Shown here piece after piece: positions 43,077 to 53,797 of a stretch of DNA of 64,000 bases (positions are counted from its first letter, which is position 1; each line of letters begins with the position of its first letter). Made by a program: the position numbers and the translations under genes. Below the pieces are notes generated by a model. The model ran no database searches. It worked only from the letters and a program-made list of their open reading frames with translations, and had not been told where the DNA came from. This stretch comes from Clostridium aciditolerans (lineage in GTDB: Bacteria > Bacillota > Clostridia > Clostridiales > Clostridiaceae): assembly GCF_016316925.1 (NCBI RefSeq), contig NZ_JAEEGB010000005.1, forward strand, positions 62,001 to 126,000, in the 5' to 3' direction.

Positions 43077-43373
43077 ATGGATAAAATTTATTTAAATATA
43101 ATAAAATTCTTAAAAACACTAAAAAGATTATTATTATCTCTCATAAAATATTGCAGCACCTTTTTCCAGAGAAAAGAAACTATTGACAATATGTATACTT
43201 CAATAATACAAAACAAAACAATAGAAATCAAAAGCCTGGAAAAAGAATTAAATATTGTACATAGCAAAAATATTAAGTTAAAAAGAGAAATTGAAGTTAT
43301 AAAAAATTCCTTAAATAAAAAGAATGTGATTATATCCAATCTTCAAGACTTAATAACCAAAAGGGTAGACTAA
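43077..43373 (+). CDS. Small hypothetical coiled-coil protein
   Basis: 98 residues from the ATG at 43077, which follows GGGAGGTG; the GTG at 43068 lies within that ribosome site. The N-terminal 30 residues are basic and amphipathic (YLNIIKFLKTLKRLLLSLIK), and about 45-95 forms a predicted coiled coil (EIKSLEKELNIVHSKNIKLK). Its stop is only six bases from the stop of the convergent GGDEF gene. No family recognised. Confidence 0.55.
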   Translation: MDKIYLNIIKFLKTLKRLLLSLIKYCSTFFQRKETIDNMYTSIIQNKTIEIKSLEKELNIVHSKNIKLKREIEVIKNSLNKKNVIISNLQDLITKRVD

Positions 43374-43379
43374 AGATAC

Positions 43380-44759
43380 TTAACTATTATAGTCTTCTGC
43401 TCTGCCCTTACAGTTTTTATTTTTATACATTAGTCTGTCTGCTCTGGCCATTAATTCGCCAATACTCATTGGATTCTCAGGATCAAAATATGCAGCTCCT
43501 ACACTCATAGATATATTAAAAGGATAATTACTTTTATCATTATATTCTTTCTGATTATTCAAAAGTTTGTTTACAAATTTTTCCACATCTCGCTCGCTTA
43601 CATCCATAGATAAAATTGCAAATTCATCTCCGCCGATTCTTGCAATAACATCATTTTCTTTAAAAGTATCTCTTAAGATATCAGATACACCAACTAACGC
43701 GCAATCTCCATGATTATGAGATAGTGTGTCATTTATACATTTCATATCATCTACATCAACAAAGAATAATAACATCCCTTTTTTATTACGCTTTGCAAAG
43801 TTAACTTTATGTTCAACTAAGCTTAAGAAACCTCTTCTATTATATAATGTTGTAAGTTCATCTGTAATTGATTGAATTCTTAATTTTTCTCGAAGATGCA
43901 CTTTTTCAGTAATATCCCTGATAGATAGAAGATAGGCCTCTTTTCCTTCCCAATCCGTATCTGAAATACACATCTCTCCAATAACTTGATTGCCCTCTTC
44001 ATAATTTATTGTAACTTCTTTTACACCCTTTTTAATTTGCTCAAAATCCAATATACTAATTATTAATTCCTCATAGTTTTTGCCAAGCAATTTCTTAGCT
44101 GCTGGATTAAGATAAAGTATTTCCTTATTATCATTAATTACAAGTAATGCGTCTGTATTGCTTTCTAAAATTGCCCTATAATTTCTTTCAAGTCTTCCTA
44201 TTGTTTCAAAGGCCTTTTTTAATTCATTATTTGTATCTTCTAGCTCTTTTGTTTTTTGTACAGCATTATCAAAGGTAGAAAGAAGAAGATCTATAATCTG
44301 TATTCTCTCTGAATTAATAAAATGCTTTTCTCCTGCAAAAAATACCTCAATCCCAATTTCACTAATTCTGTTTTTTCTTAATTCAATATTGATAAGCATA
44401 TGCTGAATACGTGAAACAAGAAAGTGTTCATTATATGGTTTTGTTATGAAATTATCCGCCTTAACCTTAAGTCCTTTTATAACATCAATAGGGTCTGATA
44501 ATGATGTAAGCAATATAACTGGAATATGCTTTAACTTATCATCCTCCTTAATTTCTTGGCATAATTCATATCCATCCATCTTTTGCATAAGTATATCTGT
44601 TATAACCAAATCCGGCATAGACTTGCCAATATACTCTAAAGCTTGCAGCCCATCATTTACAACTTTTACTTTATAGTCCTTTTTTTCTAATATAAATTTA
44701 AGTTGTTCCGCCTGTGTTAAGCTATCCTCTACAACTAGAATCTCTATTTCTTTGTTCAT
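43380..44759 (-). CDS. Response regulator with PAS and GGDEF domains (diguanylate cyclase)
   Basis: 459 residues. Receiver domain 1-125 with phospho-Asp55 (DLVITDILM), a coiled linker 150-195, PAS at about 195-290, and GGDEF at 295-459. The active-site GGDEF is intact at 376-380. At the usual I-site the sequence is Lys-Glu-Asn-Asp, not RxxD, so product inhibition may be absent. It should make cyclic-di-GMP when phosphorylated by the CheA-type kinase of the same operon. It is the last gene of the chemosensory cluster and the equivalent of WspR by position and domains, with an added PAS. Confidence 0.93.
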   Translation of the reverse strand: MNKEIEILVVEDSLTQAEQLKFILEKKDYKVKVVNDGLQALEYIGKSMPDLVITDILMQKMDGYELCQEIKEDDKLKHIPVILLTSLSDPIDVIKGLKVKADNFITKPYNEHFLVSRIQHMLINIELRKNRISEIGIEVFFAGEKHFINSERIQIIDLLLSTFDNAVQKTKELEDTNNELKKAFETIGRLERNYRAILESNTDALLVINDNKEILYLNPAAKKLLGKNYEELIISILDFEQIKKGVKEVTINYEEGNQVIGEMCISDTDWEGKEAYLLSIRDITEKVHLREKLRIQSITDELTTLYNRRGFLSLVEHKVNFAKRNKKGMLLFFVDVDDMKCINDTLSHNHGDCALVGVSDILRDTFKENDVIARIGGDEFAILSMDVSERDVEKFVNKLLNNQKEYNDKSNYPFNISMSVGAAYFDPENPMSIGELMARADRLMYKNKNCKGRAEDYNS

Positions 44760-44796
44760 ATTTGATATTAGCCTCCTTAATTTACACTAACAAAAG

Positions 44797-45828
44797 TTAC
44801 AACCTTCCAAATAGCTCTGCTATTTTTTCTGGTGGAAGAATATATGTGGCAGCATCAAGCTTTACCGCCTCTCCAGGCATACCGTAAACTATAGAAGTCT
44901 CTTTATCCTGTGCCACAGTAATTGCTCCTATATCCTTTAACAACTTTAGTTCTTCTGCGCCGTCTTTTCCCATACCTGTCAGAAGAATTCCTATAGAATT
45001 TTTACCATAGTAACGTGCAATAGATCTGAATAAACAAGATACTGCTGGCCTTAATCCATTTTCCTTCTCAGAGTCGCTTAAAAATATTTTTCCATCTCCT
45101 CTGATCTCCATATGGAACCCATCTGGTGCAAAGTAGATATGCCCTGGCAATACCTTTTCTCCCTGAACTGCTATATGTATAGGATATTCCGTAACTCCAG
45201 AAAGCCAATCAACAAGTCCTTCTATAAAGCCAGGCGTTATATGTTGTACCACAAGTATAGGAATCTTAATGTTTGCAGGAAGTTTAGAGAATATGCTTTG
45301 AAGAACAGGAGGTCCTCCTGTAGATACACCAATAGCTGCCATTTTTATACTTGATAAAGTGCTCTTAGCCTTATAATTCTCTAAAGGACCTGCTTTTTTA
45401 TTTTTATATATAGTTTTACGTTTTATCACCTTTATCTCTGACATAAGCTTTATCATATGAACAATATTTTGTGCTGCTTTATCAAAATCGTCACCTGTTA
45501 TTGCTGTAGGTTTTTCAATTACTGAAACCGCTCCTGCCTCCATTGCTTGAAAGGTTCTATCCATGTCTTTAGAATTAAACAGTGCAGTTATTATCACAAT
45601 AGGTACAGGGGTTGTTTCCATTATCTTTCTCGTTGCTTCAAAGCCATTCATCTTAGGCATGTCTATGTCCATAGTTATAATATCCGGTTTATTTTTTTCC
45701 ATAAACCTTACCGCATCTTCACCATTAGAAGCAACTCCTATTACCTCAATATCTTTATCTGAAGTCAGTATGTCTTTCATTATTTCCCTTATAGTAGGCG
45801 AATCATCAACAACAAGTACTTTAATCAT
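44797..45828 (-). CDS. cheB: Chemotaxis-type protein-glutamate methylesterase CheB
   Basis: 343 residues. Receiver domain with phospho-Asp54 (ITMDIDMPKMNGF), then a methylesterase domain with the Ser in GVSTGGPPVL, His in VVQHITPGF and Asp in LLTGMGKDGAEEL. It demethylates or deamidates the MCP encoded in the same operon and would provide adaptation, like WspF. It lies 18 bases after the cheA gene. Confidence 0.96.
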   Translation of the reverse strand: MIKVLVVDDSPTIREIMKDILTSDKDIEVIGVASNGEDAVRFMEKNKPDIITMDIDMPKMNGFEATRKIMETTPVPIVIITALFNSKDMDRTFQAMEAGAVSVIEKPTAITGDDFDKAAQNIVHMIKLMSEIKVIKRKTIYKNKKAGPLENYKAKSTLSSIKMAAIGVSTGGPPVLQSIFSKLPANIKIPILVVQHITPGFIEGLVDWLSGVTEYPIHIAVQGEKVLPGHIYFAPDGFHMEIRGDGKIFLSDSEKENGLRPAVSCLFRSIARYYGKNSIGILLTGMGKDGAEELKLLKDIGAITVAQDKETSIVYGMPGEAVKLDAATYILPPEKIAELFGRL

Positions 45829-45846
45829 CTTCTAACACTCCATTAT

Positions 45847-48063
45847 TTATATAAGTCTTTTTATAATTTCTAACAAGTTACCCTGCTGAAAGTCATTCTT
45901 AACAATATATGCGCTTGCCCCAACATCAACACCTCTCTCCTTATCTTCTCTAGATTCTAAGGATGTTACAAGGATAACTGGCATTTCAGAAATTTTACTA
46001 TCCTCTCTAATCTTTTTAGTTAACTGGAATCCATCCATCACAGGCATTTCAACATCTGTAACTACAAGATCAAATTGTTCAGATTTCAATAAACTCCAAC
46101 CTTGAGAGCCATCAACAGCAGTTTTCACTAGATATCCATTGTTCTCTAAAATATTTTTCAAAAGTGTTCTTGAGGTTATTGAATCCTCTACCACAAGAAT
46201 AGACTTTTTCAAAACTTCATCTTTTGAGCTTGTATCAGTAAAGCTGGAAGCTCTATTACCATATTTAAGGGAAGACTTTATCAGATCTTTAACATCTAAT
46301 ATTGGAACGACTTCTCCAGAACCTAGCACCGTTGCTCCGGAAATATTTCTAACTCTTTTTAATTGTTTATTAAATCTTTTCACCAATACTTCCTGCTCCA
46401 TTACTATTTCATCAACGCTGAAAGCTACTTTTCTTTCCATGTGATTTACGACTAGAATCGAAATAGTATTATTTAAAGCTTCTTCTACTGCTCTACTCTT
46501 AAGCCCCAGTACATCTTCTAATTTAAAGATAGGGGTAATACAGTTATCAACTAGTATTGCAGCCATATTCTCTATCACTTCTATTTCTTCTTTTTTAATT
46601 CTCATGACCTTTTCAACTTTTCCAGTTGGTATTACAAAAGGGCTTTTAGCCGCTTTTATAATTATTCCTCTATTTGAAGAAATAGTTATAGGCAGTATTA
46701 TGGTGAAGGTAGTCCCCTTTTGTTTTTGAGTTTTTACAGTCACAGTGCCTTCAAGCTTTTGTACTTTTTCATATACAATAGCAAGTCCTAATCCTCTTCC
46801 AGAAATATCTGTAATTATATCACTAGTAGAGACTCCTGATTTAAAAATAAGCATCGCAGCCTTTTCATCCTCAATATTCTTAAGTTCTTTTTCTGCCAAA
46901 AGCTTGTCTTTAGCAACCTTTTCCTTAACCTTATCAATATCAATTCCTGCTCCATCGTCGGAAATTTCAACTTTTACCCTGTCACTGCTTATTGGGGTAA
47001 TGTTTAAACTTATTGTTCCTTTTAAGAGCTTTCCCAACTTTTCCCGTTCTTCTAACTTCTCTATTCCATGATCTATGCAATTTCTTATTATATGAATAAG
47101 TGGGTCCTTGATTTCCTCAAGTATGCGCCTGTCGACCTCTATCTCTGCCCCACTTTTTATAAACTCAATCTCTTTATTAGTTTGTCTACATAAATCCCTT
47201 ACCATCTTAGGAAAGATTTCTATTATTGATGAAAAAGGAAGAAGCATTATATCTTTTACATCTTCTATAAAAGTATCTATCATTCCTTCTATAGTTTTAG
47301 CATCATTTTCCGCTAGCTTCATCAAAGCTCCAATATTATTTTCCAATGCTTCAATATAGATGTCATTTTTTTCTTTTTTCCATAATTGAAATAATGTGTT
47401 TATTTCTTTAATTTCTCTAGCCCTCTGTGCAGCTGAAAGCTTTGTATAAAGCATTTCCTCTCCCTGAACCAACAGGGTATCTAGTTTATTTTTTGAGACT
47501 CTTATGACATCATCATTTTGTGTTTTTTTATCTTCTACTTTATCAATTGCTTTTATAGCCTCAGAAATCTCAACATCTTTTATTTTTATTTCTTCGGAAA
47601 TACTTTTTATATCTACATTATTGCTTACATCTTTGTTTTTAAATTCCTTAAAACCTTTATTTTCAAAGTTTCCTGACTCAACTTTAGAGAGAGCTTCAAT
47701 AATTTTTGAAATATCTTTAATCTTATCTTCAGGCATAGCCAAAATATCTTCTACAGTGTCTAAGGCCGAATTAAATATATCAAACATCTGCAAATTTAAA
47801 ATTAACTTCCCTTTTTTTATACTTGAAAATATGCCTTCAAGTGTGTGACAGATAATTTCAATTTCTTTAATATTTACTGCTCTAGCTGCCCCTTTTAGAC
47901 TGTGAAACTCTCTGTATATAGTTTCAATAGCTGTTTTATTTTCTTCCGTAGGTTTATCTTCTAACTCAAGCAGCAGTAAAGAGATAGTTTTTACATGCTC
48001 ATAAGCCTCTATTTTAAAGGTAGATCGAAGCTTCTTTAAAAATTCAGCATCATTTGTATTCAT
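45847..48063 (-). CDS. Hybrid CheA histidine kinase with C-terminal receiver
   Basis: 738 residues. Hpt domain with phospho-His54 (REFHSLKGAARAVN), a charged linker (about 130-190), dimerisation and HATPase domains (IIRNCIDHGIE as N-box, ISDDGAGID as G1, ISGRGLGLAIVYEKV as G2), a CheW-like domain at about 470-600, and a receiver at about 620-738 with Asp670 (LVVTDVEMP). A C-terminal receiver is typical of WspE/FrzE-type kinases in alternative-output pathways rather than flagellar CheA. It should phosphorylate CheB and the GGDEF response regulator. Confidence 0.94.
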   Translation of the reverse strand: MNTNDAEFLKKLRSTFKIEAYEHVKTISLLLLELEDKPTEENKTAIETIYREFHSLKGAARAVNIKEIEIICHTLEGIFSSIKKGKLILNLQMFDIFNSALDTVEDILAMPEDKIKDISKIIEALSKVESGNFENKGFKEFKNKDVSNNVDIKSISEEIKIKDVEISEAIKAIDKVEDKKTQNDDVIRVSKNKLDTLLVQGEEMLYTKLSAAQRAREIKEINTLFQLWKKEKNDIYIEALENNIGALMKLAENDAKTIEGMIDTFIEDVKDIMLLPFSSIIEIFPKMVRDLCRQTNKEIEFIKSGAEIEVDRRILEEIKDPLIHIIRNCIDHGIEKLEEREKLGKLLKGTISLNITPISSDRVKVEISDDGAGIDIDKVKEKVAKDKLLAEKELKNIEDEKAAMLIFKSGVSTSDIITDISGRGLGLAIVYEKVQKLEGTVTVKTQKQKGTTFTIILPITISSNRGIIIKAAKSPFVIPTGKVEKVMRIKKEEIEVIENMAAILVDNCITPIFKLEDVLGLKSRAVEEALNNTISILVVNHMERKVAFSVDEIVMEQEVLVKRFNKQLKRVRNISGATVLGSGEVVPILDVKDLIKSSLKYGNRASSFTDTSSKDEVLKKSILVVEDSITSRTLLKNILENNGYLVKTAVDGSQGWSLLKSEQFDLVVTDVEMPVMDGFQLTKKIREDSKISEMPVILVTSLESREDKERGVDVGASAYIVKNDFQQGNLLEIIKRLI

Positions 48064-48080
48064 TCCTATCCTCTCTTTCT

Positions 48081-50129
48081 CTAAGCTTTATACTTTTCTG
48101 TTAATTGCTTAAGTCTATCTCCCATTTCTTGAAGCCCACGAGCTGCTTCTTCTAATTGCTTCATACTATCAACATTTTGAATACTAGCCTGATTTATACC
48201 TTCCATAGCAATTGCTACTTGGTCCATACCAACTAACTGCTGTTGACTGGAAGCTTCTATTTGAATAGCAGCTTGAGCAGATAAGTTTATATTTTTCATA
48301 AGCTTGTGTATAGCATTGCCCGCTTCATTTGCTTGTTCCATTCCAATGTCTACTAATTTTATTCCTTTTTCTGTTGTCATAACCGCCGTATTAGTAGCCT
48401 TTTGTATATCCTTCAATATGCTTCTTACTTGCTTCGTGCCTTGCTTTGACTGCTCTGCCAGGTTTTTAATTTCCTGAGCTACTATTGAGAACCCTTTACC
48501 CATCTCTCCTGCTTTAGCTGCTTCTATTGAAGCATTTACTGCAAGAATATTTGATTGTTCTGATATATTGTCAACACTTTCTATAAGTTCGCTTATGTTT
48601 TGAGTTTGTTCACTTAAGGCTATTATGCTATCTGCAATCTCCTGCATCTGATTATTAATAATTCTCATTCCTTCTAAAGTATCTTCTGTCGCTTTATTTC
48701 CTGATTTAGACACTTCAAGAGATTGTTTTGCACTGATTGAAACATTTTTAGTTTTCTCGCTTGATAAATATACAGTTTGTTTGACTTCCTCAACGGTTGC
48801 AGTTGTTTCGCTAACAGCCGAAGAAGTTTCTGCTGCTCCTGAAGTTACTTGGGTAAGTGAAACTGTGATTTCGCTTACAGCAGATGAAAGTACATTTACA
48901 ACATTGATAATTTCCTTTGTCTGCTCTCTAAGAGCATGAAGCATATGGTTAATAGAGTTCATTAAAATTCCTATTTCATCTGAACGTTTTCCTTCAGGAA
49001 GCTCTACTGTCAGATCTCCTTTAGCTATCTGCTCCGCAGCCTTTGACATTTTTACCATAGGTACTGCAATGTTTGAAGATAAAATAATAGAAAAAGCTAT
49101 TATAGCAATTATTGTGGCTACTAAGATAATTAGCATTAGGCTCTGTAATTTATCTACTGATTGAAATGCCTCATCGCAATCTATCTTAACTAATATGCCC
49201 CATTTCAAATTGTCCACATTTAATGGTGCATATGCAACAATAGATTTTATATTATGGTAATCTATGTATGTACTAATATTTGTATTACCTTTCAGTACGT
49301 CTTCCGTTCCTGTTGTCCTTATTTCTTTCAATAGAGTTGTATTATTAGCGGCCTTTATCTTTTCGTCTTTCTCGTCACTTAAAAATCTAGTGTTATTTCT
49401 TACCTTATAGTCTTGTCCAACTAAAACTACTTCTCCACTTTGCCCAAGGTTTAATGATTCCCACTTATTATTATTAGAAACAATTTGGTCTATTTTACTT
49501 GTGCCTAGCTTAAAAATAAGAATACCAACTTTTTCATCTCCTTTAAAAATTGGAGCTGCTATAAATGCCGTTGGCTTATTATTTGAAGGAGCATAAAGTT
49601 CATAATCTGTGATAGTGGCAAAATTTTTATCATTGCTATTTTTAGCTGCTTCAAAAGCCTTTGCAGCATTTGTATTCTTGTAAGGGCCAGTTATTAAGCT
49701 CGTACCATAATCACTTTCTTTAAGTGTGGAATACAGTATAGTACCGGTTTTAGTATCTGCAAGAAGTACATCTCCATTCTCTAATTTATTAATGAAATTA
49801 ACAAATTTAGGATTATATTTTTGATATACGCTATTATATGTACTGCTTTCAAGATCTGTTGTATGACTAAACTCTACCATAGCCTCTATAGTCATTGGCT
49901 CTTGTGCCATGTAAGAGGTTTTATTTAAACCAGATTTCAGGTAATCTTCTATCTCCTTTTTCTTTGAATCTCTTACAAAAGCCAATTGAGACTGGGCATC
50001 TTTCTCTAAGGATTTTTTTGAGCTAGCATAACTTAAGCCACCTATAGTTATAGATGGTATAATAGAAAGTATTAAAAAATATATAGTTATCTTTCCTCGT
50101 AAACCCTTAAACCAACTTAATTTTTTCAT
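48081..50129 (-). CDS. Transmembrane methyl-accepting chemotaxis protein (dCache-type)
   Basis: 682 residues. TM1 at about 13-33, an extracellular sensor at 35-325 with Cache-like features ([39 protein letters not shown]), TM2 at 330-353, HAMP at 351-405, and a signalling domain at 420-675 containing the hairpin tip ([20 protein letters not shown]). It senses an external small ligand and controls the CheA kinase of the operon. It ends without a CheR-docking pentapeptide. Confidence 0.94.
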   Translation of the reverse strand: MKKLSWFKGLRGKITIYFLILSIIPSITIGGLSYASSKKSLEKDAQSQLAFVRDSKKKEIEDYLKSGLNKTSYMAQEPMTIEAMVEFSHTTDLESSTYNSVYQKYNPKFVNFINKLENGDVLLADTKTGTILYSTLKESDYGTSLITGPYKNTNAAKAFEAAKNSNDKNFATITDYELYAPSNNKPTAFIAAPIFKGDEKVGILIFKLGTSKIDQIVSNNNKWESLNLGQSGEVVLVGQDYKVRNNTRFLSDEKDEKIKAANNTTLLKEIRTTGTEDVLKGNTNISTYIDYHNIKSIVAYAPLNVDNLKWGILVKIDCDEAFQSVDKLQSLMLIILVATIIAIIAFSIILSSNIAVPMVKMSKAAEQIAKGDLTVELPEGKRSDEIGILMNSINHMLHALREQTKEIINVVNVLSSAVSEITVSLTQVTSGAAETSSAVSETTATVEEVKQTVYLSSEKTKNVSISAKQSLEVSKSGNKATEDTLEGMRIINNQMQEIADSIIALSEQTQNISELIESVDNISEQSNILAVNASIEAAKAGEMGKGFSIVAQEIKNLAEQSKQGTKQVRSILKDIQKATNTAVMTTEKGIKLVDIGMEQANEAGNAIHKLMKNINLSAQAAIQIEASSQQQLVGMDQVAIAMEGINQASIQNVDSMKQLEEAARGLQEMGDRLKQLTEKYKA

Positions 50130-50237
50130 GTTTATATATCCTCCTTTTAGTGGTCACACTGGGTAACTTAAGATTTTCGCTTCCGCTCACAAGTTGCCCG
50201 TTAAAGTTCATTTAGGACTTTAACCTCCTTAAAACTA

Positions 50238-50726
50238 TTAAACCACTTCTTCATTAACAATGATTTTTTCGTCCATCATTATATTTTTAATATCTAGAAT
50301 AATGCTTCTTCCCTTCGTTAGTCCCTTAATATGGCTATTTTTAAAATTTATTGATGGTAAAGCATTTTTCTGTATTCCTGATGTGCAAATTTTATCACAG
50401 CCTAAAATAGCATCTGCTGCTATACCAATCTCTATATCATTTAATTTTACTACAATAACCTTCTTTACATTCTCTACATCAATGGTTTCTTCTGAAAATC
50501 CTAAGAAGTTTCTAATATCAACTACAGATATTATTTTTCCCCTAAAATTTATGATACCTATTATAAAGGCTGGAGTACAGGGAAGCATAGTAACCTTTCT
50601 TACAGAATGTACTTCACTTACATATAAAACTTCAATTGCATACTTTTCACTAGATTTATTATTATTTAGTAAAAACTCAATAATTTCTATGCTTTCAGCC
50701 ATCTCTTCACTATCATATCTATTCAT
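50238..50726 (-). CDS. CheW-type adaptor protein
   Basis: 162 residues of a single CheW domain (EVLYVSEVHSVRKVTMLPCT, FIIGIINFRGKIISVVDIRN, IEIGIAADAILGCDKI). It links the MCP to the hybrid CheA. Its start overlaps the end of the CheR gene by four bases. Wsp systems have two CheW proteins; only one separate CheW is seen here. Confidence 0.94.
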   Translation of the reverse strand: MNRYDSEEMAESIEIIEFLLNNNKSSEKYAIEVLYVSEVHSVRKVTMLPCTPAFIIGIINFRGKIISVVDIRNFLGFSEETIDVENVKKVIVVKLNDIEIGIAADAILGCDKICTSGIQKNALPSINFKNSHIKGLTKGRSIILDIKNIMMDEKIIVNEEVV

Positions 50727-52171
50727 ATAAATTCTCCCTGAAGTTCTATATTACTAATAATTTGTTTTAGCATTCCCACCGTCATCTCTTCAGAATATGG
50801 TACTATATCTTCTTCACTTAACTTATTAAGAAGCATAACTGCATTTTCAAAATTTTTATATGCCTCCTTATATTTTCCCTGTTTTAATTTTAGATTGCCT
50901 AGATTAAAATAAGCCATAATAAAATCTGAATCTAAATAGATTGATTTCTTTAAAGATATAATTGCTTCATCAATATTTCCCTGCTCTTGCTGGATACTTG
51001 CAAGAAGGTAATAATAGTAAGGGTTTATTTTATCTGATGAAATAGCTTTTTCGCACCATTTAAGAGCCTCTTCAAAATTACCTTCATTTGCAGAAGAACG
51101 ACATAACAATTCGAAGTCTTCTGTGATAACTGTCTCTTTCCTAGGTAATTCATTTGAGCTTTTTTCTTCTATAATAAAAAAATTAGACATAAAAGATTCA
51201 GATGGACTTAGTAGTTTATCCTTATTATATACAGACTTATGTACAAGGTTTGTTTTAATTTCCTTTTCTATTGAAAAGCCTCTTAACCTACTGTAATTAT
51301 CCTGATTTTTAACTGGGTTATCTTGTCCTATATTTTTGTTAAATAAAAACATATTATTAATGTTAACAGGTTTAAAAGCAGTATTATTGACAAACATACT
51401 TTCAGTAGGAGCTACAACTAACCATCCTCCATTTATAATAATGTTATAAAATCGGTTTATTATTTGATTAATTTGAGGTTTGCTGAAATACATAAGAACA
51501 TTTCTACAAAATATAATATCAACATTGTTTATAATTTTGCCATCTGCTATATAGTTTGAATCTGCTAAGTTCAATCTATGAAACTTTACCAATTTCATTA
51601 CGTTGTCTTTTAGTTTGTACTGTGTATTTTCAATCTTATCAAAATACTTATTTTTTAAATTTAAGTCTACCCCTCTAAAAGACCACTCTCCATATATACC
51701 TTCTTTAGCCTTATCAAGGGACTTATAATTTATATCTGTAGCAATTATGTTTATATTCCAATTTTCATATTCTGGAATAAGTTCTTTAACTAATATTGCT
51801 ATTGAATATGCTTCCTCACCAGAAGAACAGCCTGCACTCCAAATCTTTAAACTCTTATTAAGGTGCTTTCTACTATTAATTATGTCTGGTAGTATTTTTT
51901 GCTTCATTATTTCAAATAAACTTTTATCCCTAAAAAAATAAGTTTCTCCAATAGTTAAACATGAAGCTAAAATTTTAATATCTTCTTCAGACATTTTATT
52001 TTCAAGTATCAAATCAATATACTTCTCTAAGACAATGTCCTTTTGTTTTGCAGCACAAGATACTCCTCTTATTAAGTCTTTAAATCTTTCTTTAGAAAAA
52101 TATAATCCAAGTTTTTCTTCAATAAAATTACTTATATTTTCAATTACAGTATTTGGAACGTTGTCATTCAT
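50723..52171 (-). CDS. CheR methyltransferase fused to TPR repeats (WspC-like)
   Basis: 482 residues. CheR N-terminal helical part 1-70, then the SAM-dependent methyltransferase (LTIGETYFFRD, IWSAGCSSGEEAYSIAILV, NVDIIFCRNVLMYF) to about 275. After a linker, about three TPR repeats span 350-455 (NEGNFEEALKWCEKAISSDK, NPYYYYLLASIQQEQGN, FIMAYFNLGNLKLKQGKYKE). CheR-TPR fusions are typical of WspC and FrzF in non-flagellar chemosensory systems. It is the first gene of the operon. Confidence 0.94.
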   Translation of the reverse strand: MNDNVPNTVIENISNFIEEKLGLYFSKERFKDLIRGVSCAAKQKDIVLEKYIDLILENKMSEEDIKILASCLTIGETYFFRDKSLFEIMKQKILPDIINSRKHLNKSLKIWSAGCSSGEEAYSIAILVKELIPEYENWNINIIATDINYKSLDKAKEGIYGEWSFRGVDLNLKNKYFDKIENTQYKLKDNVMKLVKFHRLNLADSNYIADGKIINNVDIIFCRNVLMYFSKPQINQIINRFYNIIINGGWLVVAPTESMFVNNTAFKPVNINNMFLFNKNIGQDNPVKNQDNYSRLRGFSIEKEIKTNLVHKSVYNKDKLLSPSESFMSNFFIIEEKSSNELPRKETVITEDFELLCRSSANEGNFEEALKWCEKAISSDKINPYYYYLLASIQQEQGNIDEAIISLKKSIYLDSDFIMAYFNLGNLKLKQGKYKEAYKNFENAVMLLNKLSEEDIVPYSEEMTVGMLKQIISNIELQGEFI

Positions 52172-52313
52172 TTCATACCTCTATTTAATTTTTTAAATTT
52201 TGGATGTCTGCTTAACGCATAGAAATATTATACCAAAATTTATAAAAATGTGTTATCTACGTATATTTAATTATTTTAATATTATAGGTTCTCAACTACA
52301 TTAAATATAACAA

Positions 52314-52411
52314 AAACACTATCAAAATTTATTGAAACCCAATAAACTAATAGTGTTTATTATGTAAAATTAGAAATAAACTAAGCAGATGAATTTTTAA
52401 ATTCACCTGCT
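52314..52411 (-). terminator. Two hairpins between the cytosolic MCP gene and the chemosensory operon
   Basis: A 12-bp stem (52400-52411 with 52384-52395) becomes fully paired on the minus strand through a G-U. A second nested hairpin pairs 52350-52358 with 52314-52322 and 52340-52346 with 52328-52334, ending in TTTTTGTT. Together they should end the transcript of the MCP gene at 52492. The rest of the 320-base gap is AT-rich and holds the promoter of the operon starting at 52171. A fragment near 52196-52217 (TTGGATGTCTGCTTAACG) matches the dispersed-repeat module. Confidence 0.7.
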
Positions 52412-52491
52412 CAGTAAAGTCTAATATAAAATTTATTGGGAAAATAAGCGATAAGTTAGTTTATTACCACGGAATTATTAGAAATTTATAG

Positions 52492-53643
52492 CTAAAGTTT
52501 TTGTGAGATTTTATTCAACTCTTCTGTTAGACTACTTATCTCTTCAATACTTGCAGTAATTTCTTCCGTAGCAGCAGATTGCTCTTCACTTGCCTGAAGG
52601 GTGATTTCACTTATTTTACCAGTATCATCTACTTTATTTTTTATGTTTTCTGTTAAACTTTTAATCTTAGGCACAGAACTTTTTATTTGGCTTGACAACT
52701 TCCTTATTTCATTTGCAACTACTGAGAAACCTCTACCTGAATCTCCAGCCCTAGCAGCTTCGATAGCAGCATTTAAGCCTAACATATTAGTTTTTTCAGC
52801 AATTTCTCTAATAAATGTTAAGACCGTATTTATCTCATCAGTAAACTTATTTACTTCTTTTAAAGCAGTGTTAAGTTCTCGCTCATTACTGTGAATTTGA
52901 GCTGCAGAAGAGGCTAACTCTTCGATTGCTGCAGACACTCCTCCTAAACTATCGTCTACATTATTTGACATTTCTCTCAATTGAAAAGCAACACCCTTTG
53001 GTATAACCATCCCAAAAGTACCAACAACCACATCTGCATTGTCTTCATCAAACATCGGATGGTTTAAAATTAATACTGGCACTCCATATCGGTTTGCATC
53101 AACTTCTTCAACTGAAATACTCTTACTTTTTATGGTTTTTGATGCAATATCACTTTCTTTTAGCTCGTATCCAACTGTAACATTTGGAATATCAAACTCT
53201 TTAGATCCTTGTCTATTTATTATTTTATGTAGATCGGTAACATACAGTAAAACACCCTCTGGAAACATTTCAGAAAGAATAGGTGCGAACTCATCAAATG
53301 CAGCAGCAACTGGATGCAGCCTTGGATATACTATTGTGACAGCACCGGAAACTACCCCTGTTTCATCTACTACAGGCATAGAAGTAGCAATTATGCGTGT
53401 ACCATATACTGATCTTGGAATTTTCATTGTTAATGTTTTTTTTTCATTAATAGCCTTTAATGTACAACTTTGAGTATTAAGTTTTTGTCCAACTTCAAGT
53501 GCCTTAATTCTAAAATTATCAGAAGCTAAACTCCAAACAATTCTATCTCCTTCTGCCAAGAAATATATAGCACCTCCTGAAATTTGATCAATCTGCATTT
53601 CCGCAATCATTTTAAACGTTTTTACTTCTGTTGTCGTCATCAT
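52492..53643 (-). CDS. Cytosolic methyl-accepting chemotaxis-like protein
   Basis: 383 residues without a membrane segment. The N-terminal 1-220 is a soluble sensor region ([35 protein letters not shown]) and 235-383 a short MCP signalling domain with the conserved tip ([20 protein letters not shown]). No HAMP and no transmembrane helices are seen. It could feed an intracellular signal into the adjacent chemosensory operon or the flagellar pathway. It has its own transcription unit, isolated by terminators. Confidence 0.9.
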   Translation of the reverse strand: MMTTTEVKTFKMIAEMQIDQISGGAIYFLAEGDRIVWSLASDNFRIKALEVGQKLNTQSCTLKAINEKKTLTMKIPRSVYGTRIIATSMPVVDETGVVSGAVTIVYPRLHPVAAAFDEFAPILSEMFPEGVLLYVTDLHKIINRQGSKEFDIPNVTVGYELKESDIASKTIKSKSISVEEVDANRYGVPVLILNHPMFDEDNADVVVGTFGMVIPKGVAFQLREMSNNVDDSLGGVSAAIEELASSAAQIHSNERELNTALKEVNKFTDEINTVLTFIREIAEKTNMLGLNAAIEAARAGDSGRGFSVVANEIRKLSSQIKSSVPKIKSLTENIKNKVDDTGKISEITLQASEEQSAATEEITASIEEISSLTEELNKISQKL

Positions 53644-53797
53644 ATTATATAATCAGCTCCTCAAGTCTATTTTTTCTACAGAACTTTTGGTTTCATTATT
53701 TTTATATTCCTATATTTCGACTTATTCTTCTATTTTAAATTATAAATTACAAAATTTTTCAGTTCAATAAATAAGTGTTAAATGTCAATAAAATGTC

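Noticed and set aside
46139-47848. Four plus-strand open frames opposite the hybrid cheA gene
   Set aside because: They fall inside a gene with clear domains, lack start signals and have shadow-type Ser/Phe/Ile-rich translations.
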